NCBI GenBank assembly: GCA_963681505.1
Contig: OY811976.1
Location: 10,067,845-10,131,844, forward strand
Source of the DNA: Eunapius fragilis
Taxonomy: Eukaryota; Porifera; Demospongiae; Spongillida; Spongillidae
Reading direction: 5' to 3'
Length of the DNA stretch: 64,000 bases
Positions 22,200 through 34,500 of the stretch are shown here, in pieces. The position numbers and the translations under genes are program-made. Each line of letters begins with the position of its first letter. The first letter of the stretch is position 1. Under the pieces are notes generated by a model, which worked only from the letters and a program-made list of their open reading frames with translations, ran no database searches and was not told the DNA's origin.

Positions 22200-23480
22200 C
22201 ATGTTTCCCTCTCTTTAGCACTCCCTCTTCACCTCACTAATGATAAACATACCACTCTCTGGCTGCCTGATGATTTTGGCAGTATTGGGCGGCTCACATA
22301 CCACAAGATGGTGAAGGGTGGTGAGGTAAAACCTCTTCAACCGGGTGTGAAGGAGGACAAGATTTTTCTCCCCATCATCAGTCGTTCTGCCCTCCATTCT
22401 AGGATCACTGTAGGTGTATATGTGCATGTGTGTGTGTGTATATATGAGCAGAGTCAGTTCTACAAAAAAAAGTCATCGAATTTCATGGAACCTGTGTTAA
22501 CCATTATTCCATTCCTACCTACTGCTCTGTAATATCAAAGATAGGCCTATCTTTTCAGGTTAACATCACATGCACCCATGCAACCATTCCCTTTCCTTAC
22601 ATGTGGAGATGCATTGGTCATCGGCACCTCCTGATCCTGTTGTTGTGATTCCACCTCCTGGGCAAATAGACAATTCTATCTGACACAGCACACAACGGTG
22701 TAGAACATCAAGTAACATAACATAATGTACACATCTTCTCCCCTCCCTTTCCTCTCCCCTCACACCTCCCCTCCTCTCGCATCTAGGCACTAACCACAAG
22801 TGCTGTTGCTGGTGGTTGTGGGGGCGGAGGTGGGCATACAGGTCCTGTTGGAGGTGTGTGAAGCTGCAGGGAGAAAGACCACTCTAAATGAGATAGCCAC
22901 ACCATATTTTACCAAGCCAGGGGTTGAACGTTAAATCTCTCACTGACGATTTTACAAGTGTCTAGTGATTATGTGTGAGACCTCAGTGAAGTTCTTTAGC
23001 TGGGAGGAATTGATCCCTTGTATCTTCTTAAGTCTGAAATGAGATTGTAATCCTCTAGTTAAGCTGCACCATAAGCTGCCGAGCACGAAAGGGGATAGCA
23101 ATAGTATAACAAGGAATACTTACTTTGCTCATCATTCATAACTGTGCTATGAACATCCACCTGCGTGAACCGTGTGTGGGTGATGGGTAACACACTCATT
23201 TTATTATAAGATTTAAATTACATATAATAACAAATTTATCGGGAAATACTCAGTTACTTTGACTAAAGGTAATTCTGATACTGGTTTATCTAAATGCATA
23301 GTCGACAAAATAGGTAATGGAATAATCTTTTTAAAAGTTACATACACTACCACAAACAATAAAATAATAAAAATGTATGTCCACGAGACCAGCTCTTTCA
23401 TCACTGTGTGCATGTGGTGTAGGATAGAATATGAAGAGCACTTGTGATAGAATAGAATATCACGTCAGGTTACTCCAGTC
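22200..23480. other. No recognised gene
   Basis: The plus-strand frame 22170-22532 (WLPDDFGSIGRLTYHK) is protein-like, but no family or splice partner was found; the rest is AT-rich unique sequence. Confidence 0.4.
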
Positions 23481-23539
23481 AATCGATTTCACGTAGCTGG
23501 TGGTATCCGTGATCCTGCGTCCACACACTGCATCTGAGC

Positions 23540-23905
23540 CAGATCTATGGTGTTGATTTGCTCAATGAAGTACTTATTTGTGCACTGAATTGCACATCCC
23601 AGGAGGGGTACAAGAAGCCTTTATTTATCTCTGGTGGTATCCGTGATCCTGCGTCCACACTCAGCCAAGGACTGCATCTGAGCCAGATCCATGGTGTTGA
23701 TTTGCTCAATGAAGTACTTATTTGTGCACTGAATTGCACATCCCAGGAGGGGTACAAGAAGCCTTTATTTATCTCTGGTGGTATCCGTGATCCTGCGTCC
23801 ACACTCAGCCAAGGACTGCATCTGAGCCTGATCTATGGTGTTGATTTGCTCAATGAAGTACTTATTTGTGCACTGAATTGCACATCCCAGGAGGAGTACA
23901 AGAAG
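23540..23905 (-). repeat. 144-bp tandem repeat containing exon A copies (x3)
   Basis: Three head-to-tail 144-bp units, each carrying on the minus strand the exon A text NKYFIEQINTMDLAQMQSLA (the lowest-coordinate copies vary slightly). Each copy stops after RITDTTRDK, so these are truncated exons without the SYVKSIDWSNLE end. Confidence 0.85.
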
Positions 23906-23947
23906 CCTTTATTTATCTCTTTATTTATTTATCTCTGTATTTATCTT

Positions 23948-24240
23948 TGCCCTGAAAGATGTTTTTTGATTGGATCTTTACTGATCCTCACCCTTCTTGG
24001 CCTTCTTTGCCCTGAAAGATGTTTTTTGATTGGATCTTTACTGATCCTCACCCTTCTTGGCCTTCTTTGCCCTGAAAGATGTTTTTTGATTGGATCTTTA
24101 CTGATCCTCACCCTTCTTGGCCTTCTTTGCCCTGAAAGATGTTTTTTGATTGGATCTTTACTGATCCTCACCCTTCTTGGCCTTCTTTGCCCTGAAAGAT
24201 GTTTTTTCATTAGATCTTTACTCGGATCAATAGTACTCGT
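23948..24240. repeat. 60-bp tandem repeat, about 5 units
   Basis: Unit begins GCCCTGAAAGATGTTTTTTG and includes GATCCTCACCCTTCTTGGCC. The first four are exact; the fifth diverges and is followed by poly-T. Confidence 0.95.
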
Positions 24241-24486
24241 AGCCTTTTTTTTTTTTTTTTTGAACTTCCACATAAATAGACCCTACCATAGATAAGCAAT
24301 ACTGAATGCAGGTGTTAATAGAATAGATTAACGCCAATTTAAAGGCTGCGCTGTGCTGCTAAATGTAATTTTTAGCAACAATAATTAGCTAAGAATATTT
24401 TAATTTTAATGAATATTTAATGAAGTTGGGCACAAGATTGGTCAGGCCATGGCCTGGTCGGCCTGACCGGTTCATACTGTGCTTAC

Positions 24487-24579
24487 CGTGGCCAACCTAA
24501 ATAGCCGCGTGCAGTATGCGGCTATTACCAGCAGCGTCAGCACAATCACACCAAGAACTAGTCCAGTCTCCATCGTCAT
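24487..24579 (-). CDS. TM mini-exon (first exon), unrecognised family, copy a
   Basis: ATG at 24579 (CAT on the plus strand). Reads MTMETGLVLGVIVLTLLVIA then AYCTRLFRLAT and ends in phase 0 at a GTAAGC donor. It is almost wholly one TM helix followed by a basic end, suggesting an N-terminal signal anchor. Confidence 0.45.
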
Positions 24580-24701
24580 GTCAGACGCGCAGAAAAGTTA
24601 ACGTCATTGTGACGTTTCGTTATACCCCCCCCCCCCCCCTGCCCCCTGATAACATCTTTGCATATTTACAATATAGAGTACAATATAGAAGGCATGCTTA
24701 C

Positions 24702-24779
24702 CGTGGCCAACCTAAATAGCCGCATGCAGCATGCCAGCACCACCATCACAATCACTCCAACTGTCAGCTGTGTCTCCAT
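24702..24779 (-). CDS. TM mini-exon, copy b
   Basis: 26 codons METQLTVGVIVMVVLACCMR then LFRLAT, phase 0, GTAAGC donor. Same design as copy a. The surrounding block (about 24590-25200) is duplicated at about 25600-26230. Confidence 0.45.
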
Positions 24780-25705
24780 GTAAGATGCGCGTATTTTGGA
24801 TATTATAAAAGTAAATAATAAATAAATAATAAATAGATAAATAATAACAGTAGTATTGGCAGAGGGATCTGATGCTGTTGTGTGGTGAGGTGCTGCATTT
24901 CTTTTGCCTCCTGCGGCAACAGCTCCACAGAACGTCTGTGTGGATGCATCATGATGGGGTTATGGGGATAGGAAGGTAGCCCACCATCCTCGTGTGTACA
25001 AAGAAACAATACCGTAATTGTATAGTTCCCAGGCCTTTAAAGAAAGCTTTATTCCTACATGTTTATGTGATCATTACCAAAATCAGACCAACCTCTCGTG
25101 GTGTTTGCGCTCTCCGCACCCTCTTGCGGGCACTTTCCGTCATTATTTCTGCTTCAAAATATTAATTTTTAGTTTGAATCCCCCCCCCCCCCCACGTTCT
25201 CCTGTTTGCGCTGCATTTTACTTTCCATCAGCTTCAGCCGACCCTGATCCAGGAGGTTGTGAGTAATCCCCTTGTAGGTCCTCACATGGTAGAACCTGCC
25301 GACCGCCATTTCGTCAATCGTGAAATAGCGGTCGGCGAGATGCAAAGCATATTCTATCGGAGTTTTCCACCATTCCTAGTTGGTATTGTAAAATCACATT
25401 GATAATTTCAAGTGCAGTGTCCCTAGTGTTAATTTATCATAACATAGGTTAAATTAATATTCAAAATGTCTTTTGAAAGTTGGTGGCATATGCATGTAGA
25501 CATGTTGTATCTCATTTCCCCAACCACCAAATTCCTCAACAACCAATTGGACACATATCCTACCTCACTCTGCACAGTGAAAGTCATATCTCGTATTTTG
25601 GAAAAGAGAAGTTAACGTCATTGTGACGTTTCGTTATACCCCCCGCCCCCTGATAACATCTTTGCATATTTACAGTATAGAGTACAATATAGAAGGCATG
25701 CTTAC

Positions 25706-25783
25706 TGTGGCCAACCTAAATAGCCGCGTGCAGTATGCCAGCACCGCCATCACAATCACTCCAACTGTCAGCTGTGTCTCCAT
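25706..25783 (-). CDS. TM mini-exon, copy c
   Basis: 26 codons METQLTVGVIVMAVLAYCTR then LFRLAT, phase 0, GTAAGC donor; paralogue of copy b inside the second duplicated block. On the same strand upstream (about 25880-25975) an exon-like HRRSVELLPQEAKEMQHLTT occurs. Confidence 0.45.
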
Positions 25784-26731
25784 GTAAGATGCGCGTATTT
25801 TGGATATTATAAAAGTAAATAATAAATAAATAATAATAAATAATAAATAGATAAATAATAACAGTAGTATTGGCAGAGGGATCTGATGCTGTTGTGTGGT
25901 GAGGTGCTGCATTTCTTTTGCCTCCTGCGGCAACAGCTCCACAGAACGTCTGTGTGGATGCATCATGATGGGGTTATGGGGATAGGAAGTTAGCCCACCA
26001 TTGTCCCCACCTCCTCGTGTGTACAAAGAAACAATACCGTAATTGTATAGTTCCCAGGCCTTTAAAGAAAGCTTTATTCCTACATGTTTATGTGATCATT
26101 AACAAAATCAGACCAACCTCTCGTGGTGTTTCCGCTCTCCGCACCCTCTTGCGGGCACTTTCCGTCATTATTTCTGCTTCAAAATATTAATTTTTAGTTT
26201 GAATCCCCCCCCCCCCCCCCCCCACGTTCTCCTGTTTGCGCTGCATTTTTACCCACCGCAATAGCCACCCGCGAAGCTCCAATACCCCCAGCGTCTGGTA
26301 TAGCTCATCTGTACATGAAAACAAACCTTTTTCCAATTGACGCAGGAACAGGAATGGCAAAGGAAAGGCCCTACTAATGGAGATACTAGAAGAACTTAGG
26401 TGCTTGCCTTTTGCAGGATTTTTGATGTGAGCCAATGCACGGACACTGCTGTCGTGCTTCTTTTGAGTCACAAATTCGTCATGAGAGGCCACACCCCATC
26501 CTATACTTGCCTTGGTCATTTGGCTCAGCCCCTCCTAAACAATAACCAGTATAGTACAATTGTTAATCCTCCCCCCCAATAATGACATAGGGGGGGGGGG
26601 GGGCTCAGCCCCTCTTAAACAATAACCAGTATAGTACAATTGTTAATCCTTGCCCCCCGAGATTGCTCGTGTATACCGTTACCGTACGGAACAATTTATG
26701 GACAGCAGTAGTGGTGGGCAGGTGTACTCAC

Positions 26732-26844
26732 TCTGGAGGTGGTGCTGTGATGTGAGGTGTGTCATTTGGGTTCTCTGCCTCACGCTGCATCTGCTCCACA
26801 GAACGTCTGTGAGCATCCTGGATGTGCACCCATTCTTTTGCCCT
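26732..26844 (-). CDS. HRRSVEQ exon, copy 1 (unrecognised)
   Basis: From an AG acceptor to a strong GTGAGT donor. Contains RAKEWVHIQDAHRRSVEQMQ then REAENPNDTPH; amphipathic, probably helical. One base longer than the copies at 29123-29234 and 33804-33915. Confidence 0.35.
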
Positions 26845-26876
26845 CTGTACTGAGTCAGGAGTCTGTACAGATGTAG

Positions 26877-26948
26877 ATGGAGTTGGCCCTTATGGTCATA
26901 TTGCTGGCAGTGCTGGCCTACTGCTTAAGTTTATTTTACTTGACCACA
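26877..26948 (+). CDS. TM mini-exon on plus strand, copy d
   Basis: ATG GAG TTG GCC..., 24 codons coding one hydrophobic helix ending before a GTAACC donor. It marks the left edge of the first 4,681-bp unit. It is homologous to minus-strand copies b and c, so orientation switched during rearrangement. Confidence 0.35.
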
Positions 26949-27182
26949 GTAACCATGCCTACTATTGTATAGTAAAGTAGACAAGAAATGGAAATCTTAA
27001 TAGTCACACTGCACCTCCTGATGTAACTGCACTATTAAGCACTCTACAGAAGACGCTCCATCCTCAGACAACTGTGCCTGCCTCTTTTGTCAAGGACATC
27101 AATTGCTGCCAGATGCTCCATATACTATATTTTGGGGCAGATATAAGCCCCTGTCATGGCTCTCCCCCTTCTGTACACTCAC

Positions 27183-27317
27183 TGTCTCCAGGTTACTCCA
27201 GTCTATCGATTTCACATAGCTGGTGGTATCCGTGATCCTGCGTCCACACTCAGCCAAGGACTGCATCTGAGCCAGATCCATGGTGTTGATTTGCTCAATG
27301 AAGTAGGCATTTGTGCA
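27183..27317 (-). CDS. Exon A, unit 1 (unrecognised modular protein)
   Basis: 45 codons, phase 0 at both ends, AG acceptor and GTGAGT donor. Reads CTNAYFIEQINTMDLAQMQS then LAECGRRITDTTSYVKSID and WSNLET. It follows exon C in frame and is paralogous to exon B. The plus-strand frame here is a shadow. Confidence 0.5.
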
Positions 27318-27396
27318 CTGAATTGCACATCCCAGGAGGGGTACAAGAAGCCTTTATTTATCTCTGGTGATGGTGGGAGGGGGTGTCACACTTAAC

Positions 27397-27463
27397 CTCT
27401 TCATTGGCTAGCTTGGCGATCTCATCAATGAGGTAGTCGATAGATACCAGATATGGATTCTTG
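27397..27463 (-). CDS. Exon C, unit 1
   Basis: Acceptor TTCACAGCTAG, donor GTTAAG. The first base completes the 2-base remainder of exon B; then KNPYLVSIDYLIDEIAKLAN and EE, ending in phase 0 as exon A needs. This is the linker between modules B and A. Confidence 0.5.
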
Positions 27464-27730
27464 CTAGCTGTGAAAGAAAATTTGAACTCAATTATTTACC
27501 ATAATGCGTGGGATCAATTATAAAACTATTAAAACATTAATCTCACGCGACATAATCGTTATACGTTGACATCACATTACGTAGAATTATTATGCACAGT
27601 TATAAACATTAGCCGTACAGCAAAGTGGTGATGCCCCTCTGCAAGCTGCCCACGATGGATAGACTGGTACAGTGCTTCAAGATCACTATATTTTGGGGCA
27701 GATATAAGTCTCCCTCTTCCGTAAACTCAC

Positions 27731-27879
27731 TGTCTACGGATTTCTTCCAGGTTACTCCAGTCTATGGGTTTCACGTGGCTGGTGGTGTTTATGATCCTCC
27801 ATCCACATTCAGCCAAGGTCTGCTTCTGAGCCAGATCAAAGGTGTTATTAATCTGCTCAACGAAGTGGCCATTCGTACA
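27731..27879 (-). CDS. Exon B, unit 1
   Basis: 49 codons + 2 bases, GTGAGT donor. Reads CTNGHFVEQINNTFDLAQKQ then TLAECGWRIINTTSHVKPID and WSNLEEIRR. About 60% identical to exon A by eye, with conserved Cys, FxEQIN, DLAQ, LAECG and IDWSNLE. Confidence 0.5.
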
Positions 27880-28492
27880 CTGAACTGTACACCCCAGGAG
27901 GTGTACAATGAGCTTCTCCAGCTGCTCCAGACTGTCTGCTTGCGAAGGAAGGGTCAGAAACCTTACATGAATCTCGCACCTGTATACACCTCTGTATATA
28001 TTGTAAGTAGAGAGAATGCTGTACTAGATTTGAACTATGTCTCTGTTACAGTGCCGATATTAGCTGCACACTTCTCTTGGGCTACTCTATTGAATTGCAT
28101 CATGTGTTCATGAGCTTTTTTTAGGTGCTTGCCTTTTGCAGGATTTTTTAGTTGATACACTCCCATCTCGATCATGCTTGTCAGAAATTGTATATGGGCC
28201 TAACTATTATCTCTCCAATTGGTTCAGTTCAGAAGTGTGTAAGGAGGCACCACCACTGGCTTGCAGGCTGTCTGTGCTGAGCTCACAAGCCCCTACTAAT
28301 GGAGATACCAGAGATGGGTTACCATTCCCAGGAAAGAAATTCAAGTAACTTACTACATGACACGCTGTGATCCACCACACAATCCTCCTAGGGAATAAAT
28401 GTGCATAGAAAGAGTTAAAAAAAAAGGGCAAAAAAAGGGAAAAAAGAAAGCTTTATTCCTACATGTATATGTGATCTTTAACAAAATCAGAC

Positions 28493-28664
28493 CATCCTCT
28501 CGTGGTGTTTTTTTCTCGCAGAGGGAGGTAGTATACACGCTCCTGCTCCTCACGTCCTTTACCCACTTGTGGATAACGTGGGCATAGGTAGCCTCATCAA
28601 CGCATTTCATCTTAGCGTGGCAATGGAGCATCTTTCTGAGGTCTAGGTTGTACATGACTTCTTT
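28493..28664 (-). CDS. Exon D candidate, unit 1 (unrecognised)
   Basis: Begins after TTCTCTGGAG and reads KEVMYNLDLRKMLHCHAKMK then CVDEATYAHVIHKWVKDVRS and RSVYTTSLCEKK. Protein-like, rich in Lys, His and Cys. The 3' border is unclear (CGAGAGGATG then GT). Copied at 33174-33345. Confidence 0.35.
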
Positions 28665-29122
28665 CTCCAGAGAATAATATTATTACCTTTCTCAGCAAGT
28701 ACCTATTATCATAGTATGTCTTAGCTTGATACATCCATATCTGTAATACAAAACAAAACAGTCAATTAGCATCTCAGTACATAATAGGCAAAATAATAAC
28801 TTGCGTATCATTTTGATATAGAAAGGATGCAACCCTGCTAGCTTTCTTGTCTGGTATTGCTGCAGCCTCAGGCCACTTGGAAAAGTAGCCAACTATATAT
28901 ACTTACTTCTTCCACACTTGCTCTTTTTAAATGACCCAATCAACCATTGGATTACCTGCTTCTTTGAATATAGGAGTTATTATGATTTTGTTTTGCTATA
29001 GGCCTCAGTGCCTCTTGCTTTCAAAATTTAGGGATCTAAATAGTTATTTTTGCTGTCATCAGAAGCATGATCCTGTATGGAACAATTTATGGACAGCAGT
29101 AGTGGTGGGCAGGTGTACTCAC

Positions 29123-29234
29123 TCTGCAGGTGGTGCTGTGTGGTGAGATGCAGCATTTGCTCATGAGCCTCCAGCTGAATCTGCTCCACAGAACGTCTAT
29201 GAGCCTCCTGTATGTACAGCCATTCCCTTGCCCT
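29123..29234 (-). CDS. HRRSVEQ exon, unit 1 copy
   Basis: AG acceptor, GTGAGT donor. Reads RAREWLYIQEAHRRSVEQIQ then LEAHEQMLHLTTQHHLQ: a likely helix. Its 5' end faces, head to head, the plus-strand TM mini-exon at 29267. Confidence 0.4.
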
Positions 29235-29266
29235 CTGTACGGAGTCAGGAGTCTGTACAGATGTAG

Positions 29267-29338
29267 ATGGAGTTGGCGCTTACGGTCATATTGCTGGCGG
29301 TGCTGGCCTACTGCTTCAGTTTATTTTGCTTGACCACA
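29267..29338 (+). CDS. TM mini-exon, unit 1 copy
   Basis: 24 codons MELALTVILLAVLAYCFSLF then CLTT, phase 0, GTAAAC donor. One hydrophobic helix. A related GTG-starting stretch follows at 29698 after AYLVPIALVVGY. Confidence 0.4.
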
Positions 29339-29482
29339 GTAAACATGCCTACTATTGTATATAAATATACTAAAGTTGATAAGAAATGCATGCACCTCCT
29401 TCTGATGCATAGCCTCCTTAATGTCTGCTTCTCCTCTTCAGCACATTACTAAGTCTTTTTTTAAAAACCTTTTTGTCGAACT

Positions 29483-29599
29483 ATGGCATTACATTATATG
29501 GGATCAGTACCATGGGTAGCAGATATGGTGTTATCCATTTGTATGTTAACTCCGAGCAGTTGGGATGATGTTTCGAATGATCTGAGGCAGCTTGTGCAG
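29483..29599 (+). CDS. MALHYMGS-type exon, unit 1 copy
   Basis: 39 codons as at 12877 with DDVSND in place of DEVSAD; intact start and GT donor. Its duplicate is at 34164-34280. Confidence 0.4.
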
Positions 29600-30653
29600 G
29601 TTTGTTGCCTAGATACATATTGGCATTATCGATTTCATACTGCATACTTGGTACCTATAGCACTGGTAGTTGGGTACCAACGTTTATCGAACATTGAGGT
29701 GGAGTTGGCCTTTATGGTCATATTGCTGGCAGTGCTGGCCTACTGCTTCAGTTTATTTTGCTTGGCCACAGTAACCATGCCTACTATTGTATAGTAAAGT
29801 AGACAAGACCGCAAAAGTAAACAAATGCTCTCTTTGAAGTCATGAATTTAATTATTCTCGCTTTTAGAGCCCCCTCCCCCTCCCCCCTCAATCTTATATA
29901 CCTTCCACCGCCGTTGTTAACTAACATGCTTTGCAATCAATTCCTGAACCAAAGGCACCACCACTGGCTTCCATGCTTTTATTGCTGAACTCAGCAGGCC
30001 CTACTAATGTAGATACCAGAAGAGGGCTACCATTCCCAGGAAAGAAATTCAAGCTACTTACTGCTGTGATCCACCACGGTCACCACACCGTCTACACAAT
30101 CCTCCTAGGATATAAATGTGCATAGAAAGGGCAAAAAAGCGATAGGCCCATGACGGTTAATCTGGATAGCAGATCTGAACATAGAATATAAAACATAAAA
30201 CGTCTGCTTCTCTTCATCAGTAGATGCGATGTCCCTGTGCAACAGTGCTTGCATCTCTGACATCCTCTCTGTAAGTTGTCGGAGTTCTTTGTCCTAATTT
30301 GTAAAAAAGCAAAAGCACACTGGTAGTGAGGTAGGTATGTATATACTATCTTGGTTCACGCATGGATAAGATCATGTACAATAAAATGACTGCCTTATCC
30401 ACATTCTTAGGTCTCTTCTGCATTACTCTGAAAGTCACCTGTTGGTTATGTATCTGGGAGAGAAATTAGTTTAACACTCTCAAGCATTTTCTTCAAAGTG
30501 CGATTTATACGCGGGTCACGTTTCTAATAAATCATTGATAATTGCATCAGCCCCTCCTAAACAATCAAAACTATGTTAATCCTTGCCCCCCGAGATTGCT
30601 CGCGTATACCGTTACCGTATGGAACAATTTATGGACTGGGCAGGTGTACTCAC

Positions 30654-30766
30654 TCTGCAGGTGGTGTTGTGTGGTAAGATGCAGCATTTGCTCGTGAGCC
30701 TCCAGCTGAATCTGCTCCCACAGAACGTCTATGAGCCTCCTGTATGTACAGCCATTCCCTTGCCCT
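30654..30766 (-). pseudogene. HRRSVEQ exon, second copy in unit 1 (one extra C)
   Basis: Same exon as 29123-29234 but with CTGCTCCCACAG in place of CTGCTCCACAG on the plus strand, so the helix frame is broken. Its duplicate at 35335-35447 shares the change. Confidence 0.45.
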
Positions 30767-30793
30767 CTGTACAGAGTCAGGAGTCTGTGTGAG

Positions 30794-30880
30794 ATGGAGT
30801 TGGCCCTTACGGTCATATTGCTGGCGGTCATATTGCTGGCGGTGCTGGCCTACTGCTTCAGTTTATTTTGCTTGACCACA
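30794..30880 (+). CDS. TM mini-exon with 15-bp internal duplication, unit 1
   Basis: 29 codons: MELALTVILLAVILLAVLAY then CFSLFCLTT; the helix is lengthened by five residues through an in-frame repeat of GTCATATTGCTGGCG. Duplicate at 35475-35561. Confidence 0.4.
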
Positions 30881-31562
30881 GTAACCATGCCTACTATTGT
30901 ATATAAATATACTAAAGTTGATAAGAAATGCATGCACCTCCTTCTGATGCATAGCCTCCTTAATGTCTGCTTCTCCTCTTCAGCACATTACTAAGTCTTT
31001 TTTAAAAAACTTTTTTGTCAAGGACATTAATCGCTGCCAGATGCTCTATATGCAGTGATTGCAGTTCCTTCTGCTGATTGTGTTGAGCAGGACACCATTG
31101 GCCAGCTCCTTTACATCTTCTACAGTGCCAAGTGTCCTCACTTAGAGTTGGGTGTAGAAATCCTCATGTGGCCACTTAACATTACTCATGTTATGATTGG
31201 ATGGTTCAACTTTGTGTACAGTAGGGCTTTGTTTATTATTGGTTATCTTCTTGGTAAGGTCTTGGATTCATGCTCTATGGCTTGAACCTTCTTATTTTCC
31301 TTCCTTTTGGCAAATCATTCCGATAACATAATTCTGGTCCAGTTGACTTTCTTACTGCTTTAACTTTTGACATTACCAACATTCTATTATCGTGTCCATT
31401 TCACTGCAGCATGGCAATGCTGCATCTGTATTGGGCACCACAAGTGCTTACTTAGGTAGTCACTGATTTATTGCTGCTGCATACTGTATATGGTGTAGCC
31501 GCATACTTGGTACCTATAGCACTGGTAGTTGGGTACCTACGTTTATCGAACATTGAGGTGGA

Positions 31563-34500
31563 GTTGGCCTTTATGGTCATATTGCTGGCAGTGCTGGCCT
31601 ACTGCTTCAGTTTATTTTGCTTGGCCACAGTAACCATGCCTTCTATTGTATAGTAAAGTAGACAAGAAATGGAAATCTTAATAGTCACACTGCACCTCCT
31701 GATGTAACTGCGCTATTAAGCACTCTACAGAAGACGCTCCATCCTCAGACAACTGTGCCTGCCTCTTTTGTCAAGGACATCAATTGCTGCCAGATGCTCC
31801 ATATACTATATTTTGGGGCAGATATAAGCCCCTGTCATGGCTCTCCCCCTTCTGTACACTCACTGTCTCCAGGTTACTCCAGTCAATCGATTTCACATAG
31901 CTGGTGGTATCCGTGATCCTGCGTCCACACTCAGCCAAGGACTGCATCTGAGCCAGATCCATGGTGTTGATTTGCTCAATGAAGTAGGCATTTGTGCACT
32001 GAATTGCACATCCCAGGAGGGGTACAAGAAGCCTTTATTTATCTCTGGTGATGGTGGGAGGGGGTGTCACACTTAACCTCTTCATTGGCTAGCTTGGCGA
32101 TCTCATCAGTGAGGTAGTCGATAGATACCAGATATGGATTCTTGCTAGCTGTGAAAGAAAATTTGAACTCAATTATTTACCATAATGCGTGGGATCAATT
32201 ATAAAACTATTAAAACATTAATCTCACGCGACATAATCGTTATACGTTGACATCACATTACGTAGAATTATTATGCACAGTTATAAACATTAGCCGTACA
32301 GCAAAGTGGTGATGCCCCTCTGCAAGCTGCCCACGATGGATAGACTGGTACAGTGCTTCAAGATCACTATATTTTGGGGCAGATATAAGTCTCCCCCTTC
32401 CGTAAACTCACTGTCTACGGATTTCTTCCAGGTTACTCCAGTCTATGGGTTTCACGTGGCTGGTGGTGTTCATGATCCTCCATCCACATTCAGCCAAGGT
32501 CTGCTTCTGAGCCAGATCAAAGGTGTTATTAATCTGCTCAACGAAGTGGCCATTCGTACACTGAACTGTACACCCCAGGAGGTGTACAATGAGCTTCTCC
32601 AGCTGCTCCAGACTGTCCGCTTGCGAAGGAAGGGTCAGAAACCTTACATGAATCTCGCACCTGTATACACCTCTGTATATATTGTAAGTAGAGAGAGTGC
32701 TGTACTAGATTTGAACTATGTCTCTGTTACAGTGCCGATATTAGCTGCACACTTCTCTTGGGCTACTCTATTGAATTGCATCATGTGTTCATGAGCTTTT
32801 TTTAGGTGCTTGCCTTTTGCAGGATTTTTTAGTTGATACACTCCCATCTCGATCATGCTTGTCAGAAATTGTATATGGGCCTAACTATTATCTCTCCAAT
32901 TGGTTCAGTTCAGAAGTGTGTAAGGAGGCACCACCACTGGCTTGCAGGCTGTCTGTGCTGAGCTCACAAGCCCCTACTAATGGAGATACCAGAGATGGGT
33001 TACCATTCCCAGGAAAGAAATTCAAGTAACTTACTACATGACACGCTGTGATCCACCACACAATCCTCCTAGGGAATAAATGTGCATAGAAAGAGTTAAA
33101 AAAAAAGGGCAAAAAAAGGGAAAAAAGAAAGCTTTATTCCTACATGTATATGTGATCTTTAACAAAATCAGACCATCCTCTCGTGGTGTTTTTTTCTCGC
33201 AGAGGGAGGTAGTATACACGCTCCTGCTCCTCACGTCCTTTACCCACTTGTGGATAACGTGGGCATAGGTAGCCTCATCAACGCATTTCATCTTAGCGTG
33301 GCAATGGAGCATCTTTCTGAGGTCTAGGTTGTACATGACTTCTTTCTCCAGAGAATAATATTATTACCTTTCTCAGCAAGTACCTATTATCATAGTATGT
33401 CTTAGCTTGATACATCCATATCTGTAATACAAAACAAAACAGTCAATTAGCATCTCAGTACATAATAGGCAAAATAATAACTTGCGTATCATTTTGATAT
33501 AGAAAGGATGCAACCCTGCTAGCTTTCTTGTCTGGTATTGCTGCAGCCTCAGGCCACTTGGAAAAGTAGCCAACTATATATACTTACTTCTTCCACACTT
33601 GCTCTTTTTAAATGACCCAATCAACCATTGGATTACCTGCTTCTTTGAATATAGGAGTTATTATGATTTTGTTTTGCTATAGGCCTCAGTGCCTCTTGCT
33701 TTCAAAATTTAGGGATCTAAATAGTTATTTTTGCTGTCATCAGAAGCATGATCCTGTATGGAACAATTTATGGACAGCAGTAGTGGTGGGCAGGTGTACT
33801 CACTCTGCAGGTGGTGCTGTGTGGTGAGATGCAGCATTTGCTCATGAGCCTCCAGCTGAATCTGCTCCACAGAACGTCTATGAGCCTCCTGTATGTACAG
33901 CCATTCCCTTGCCCTCTGTACGGAGTCAGGAGTCTGTACAGATGTAGATGGAGTTGGCGCTTACGGTCATATTGCTGGCGGTGCTGGCCTACTGCTTCAG
34001 TTTATTTTGCTTGACCACAGTAAACATGCCTACTATTGTATATAAATATACTAAAGTTGATAAGAAATGCATGCACCTCCTTCTGATGCATAGCCTCCTT
34101 AATGTCTGCTTCTCCTCTTCAGCACATTACTAAGTCTTTTTTTTAAAACCTTTTTGTCGAACTATGGCATTACATTATATGGGATCAGTACCATGGGTAG
34201 CAGATATGGTGTTATCCATTTGTATGTTAACTCCGAGCAGTTGGGATGATGTTTCGAATGATCTGAGGCAGCTTGTGCAGGTTTGTTGCCTAGATACATA
34301 TTGGCATTATCGATTTCATACTGCATACTTGGTACCTATAGCACTGGTAGTTGGGTACCAACGTTTATCGAACATTGAGGTGGAGTTGGCCTTTATGGTC
34401 ATATTGCTGGCAGTGCTGGCCTACTGCTTCAGTTTATTTTGCTTGGCCACAGTAACCATGCCTACTATTGTATAGTAAAGTAGACAAGACCGCAAAAGTA

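Larger units (their letters stand above)
26882..31562. repeat. 4,681-bp tandem unit 1
   Basis: All elements recur exactly 4,681 bp later (for example 27183 to 31864, 28136 to 32817, 30794 to 35475). Only about ten differences were noticed by eye beyond the first 90 bp, such as Tyr/Asn and Ser/Pro codon changes and a T-run length change near 29456. Confidence 0.95.

Noticed and set aside
22170..22532. 120-codon plus-strand frame as a gene
   Set aside because: Begins over the antisense of the 25-codon minus-strand exon that has a conserved copy at 37437; the rest has no family match, so only noted.
27625..28113. 162-codon plus-strand open frame (and duplicate at 32306) as a gene
   Set aside because: It starts with GTG and covers the antisense of exon B. 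The minus-strand reading has matching splice sites and a paralogous exon A, so it is preferred.
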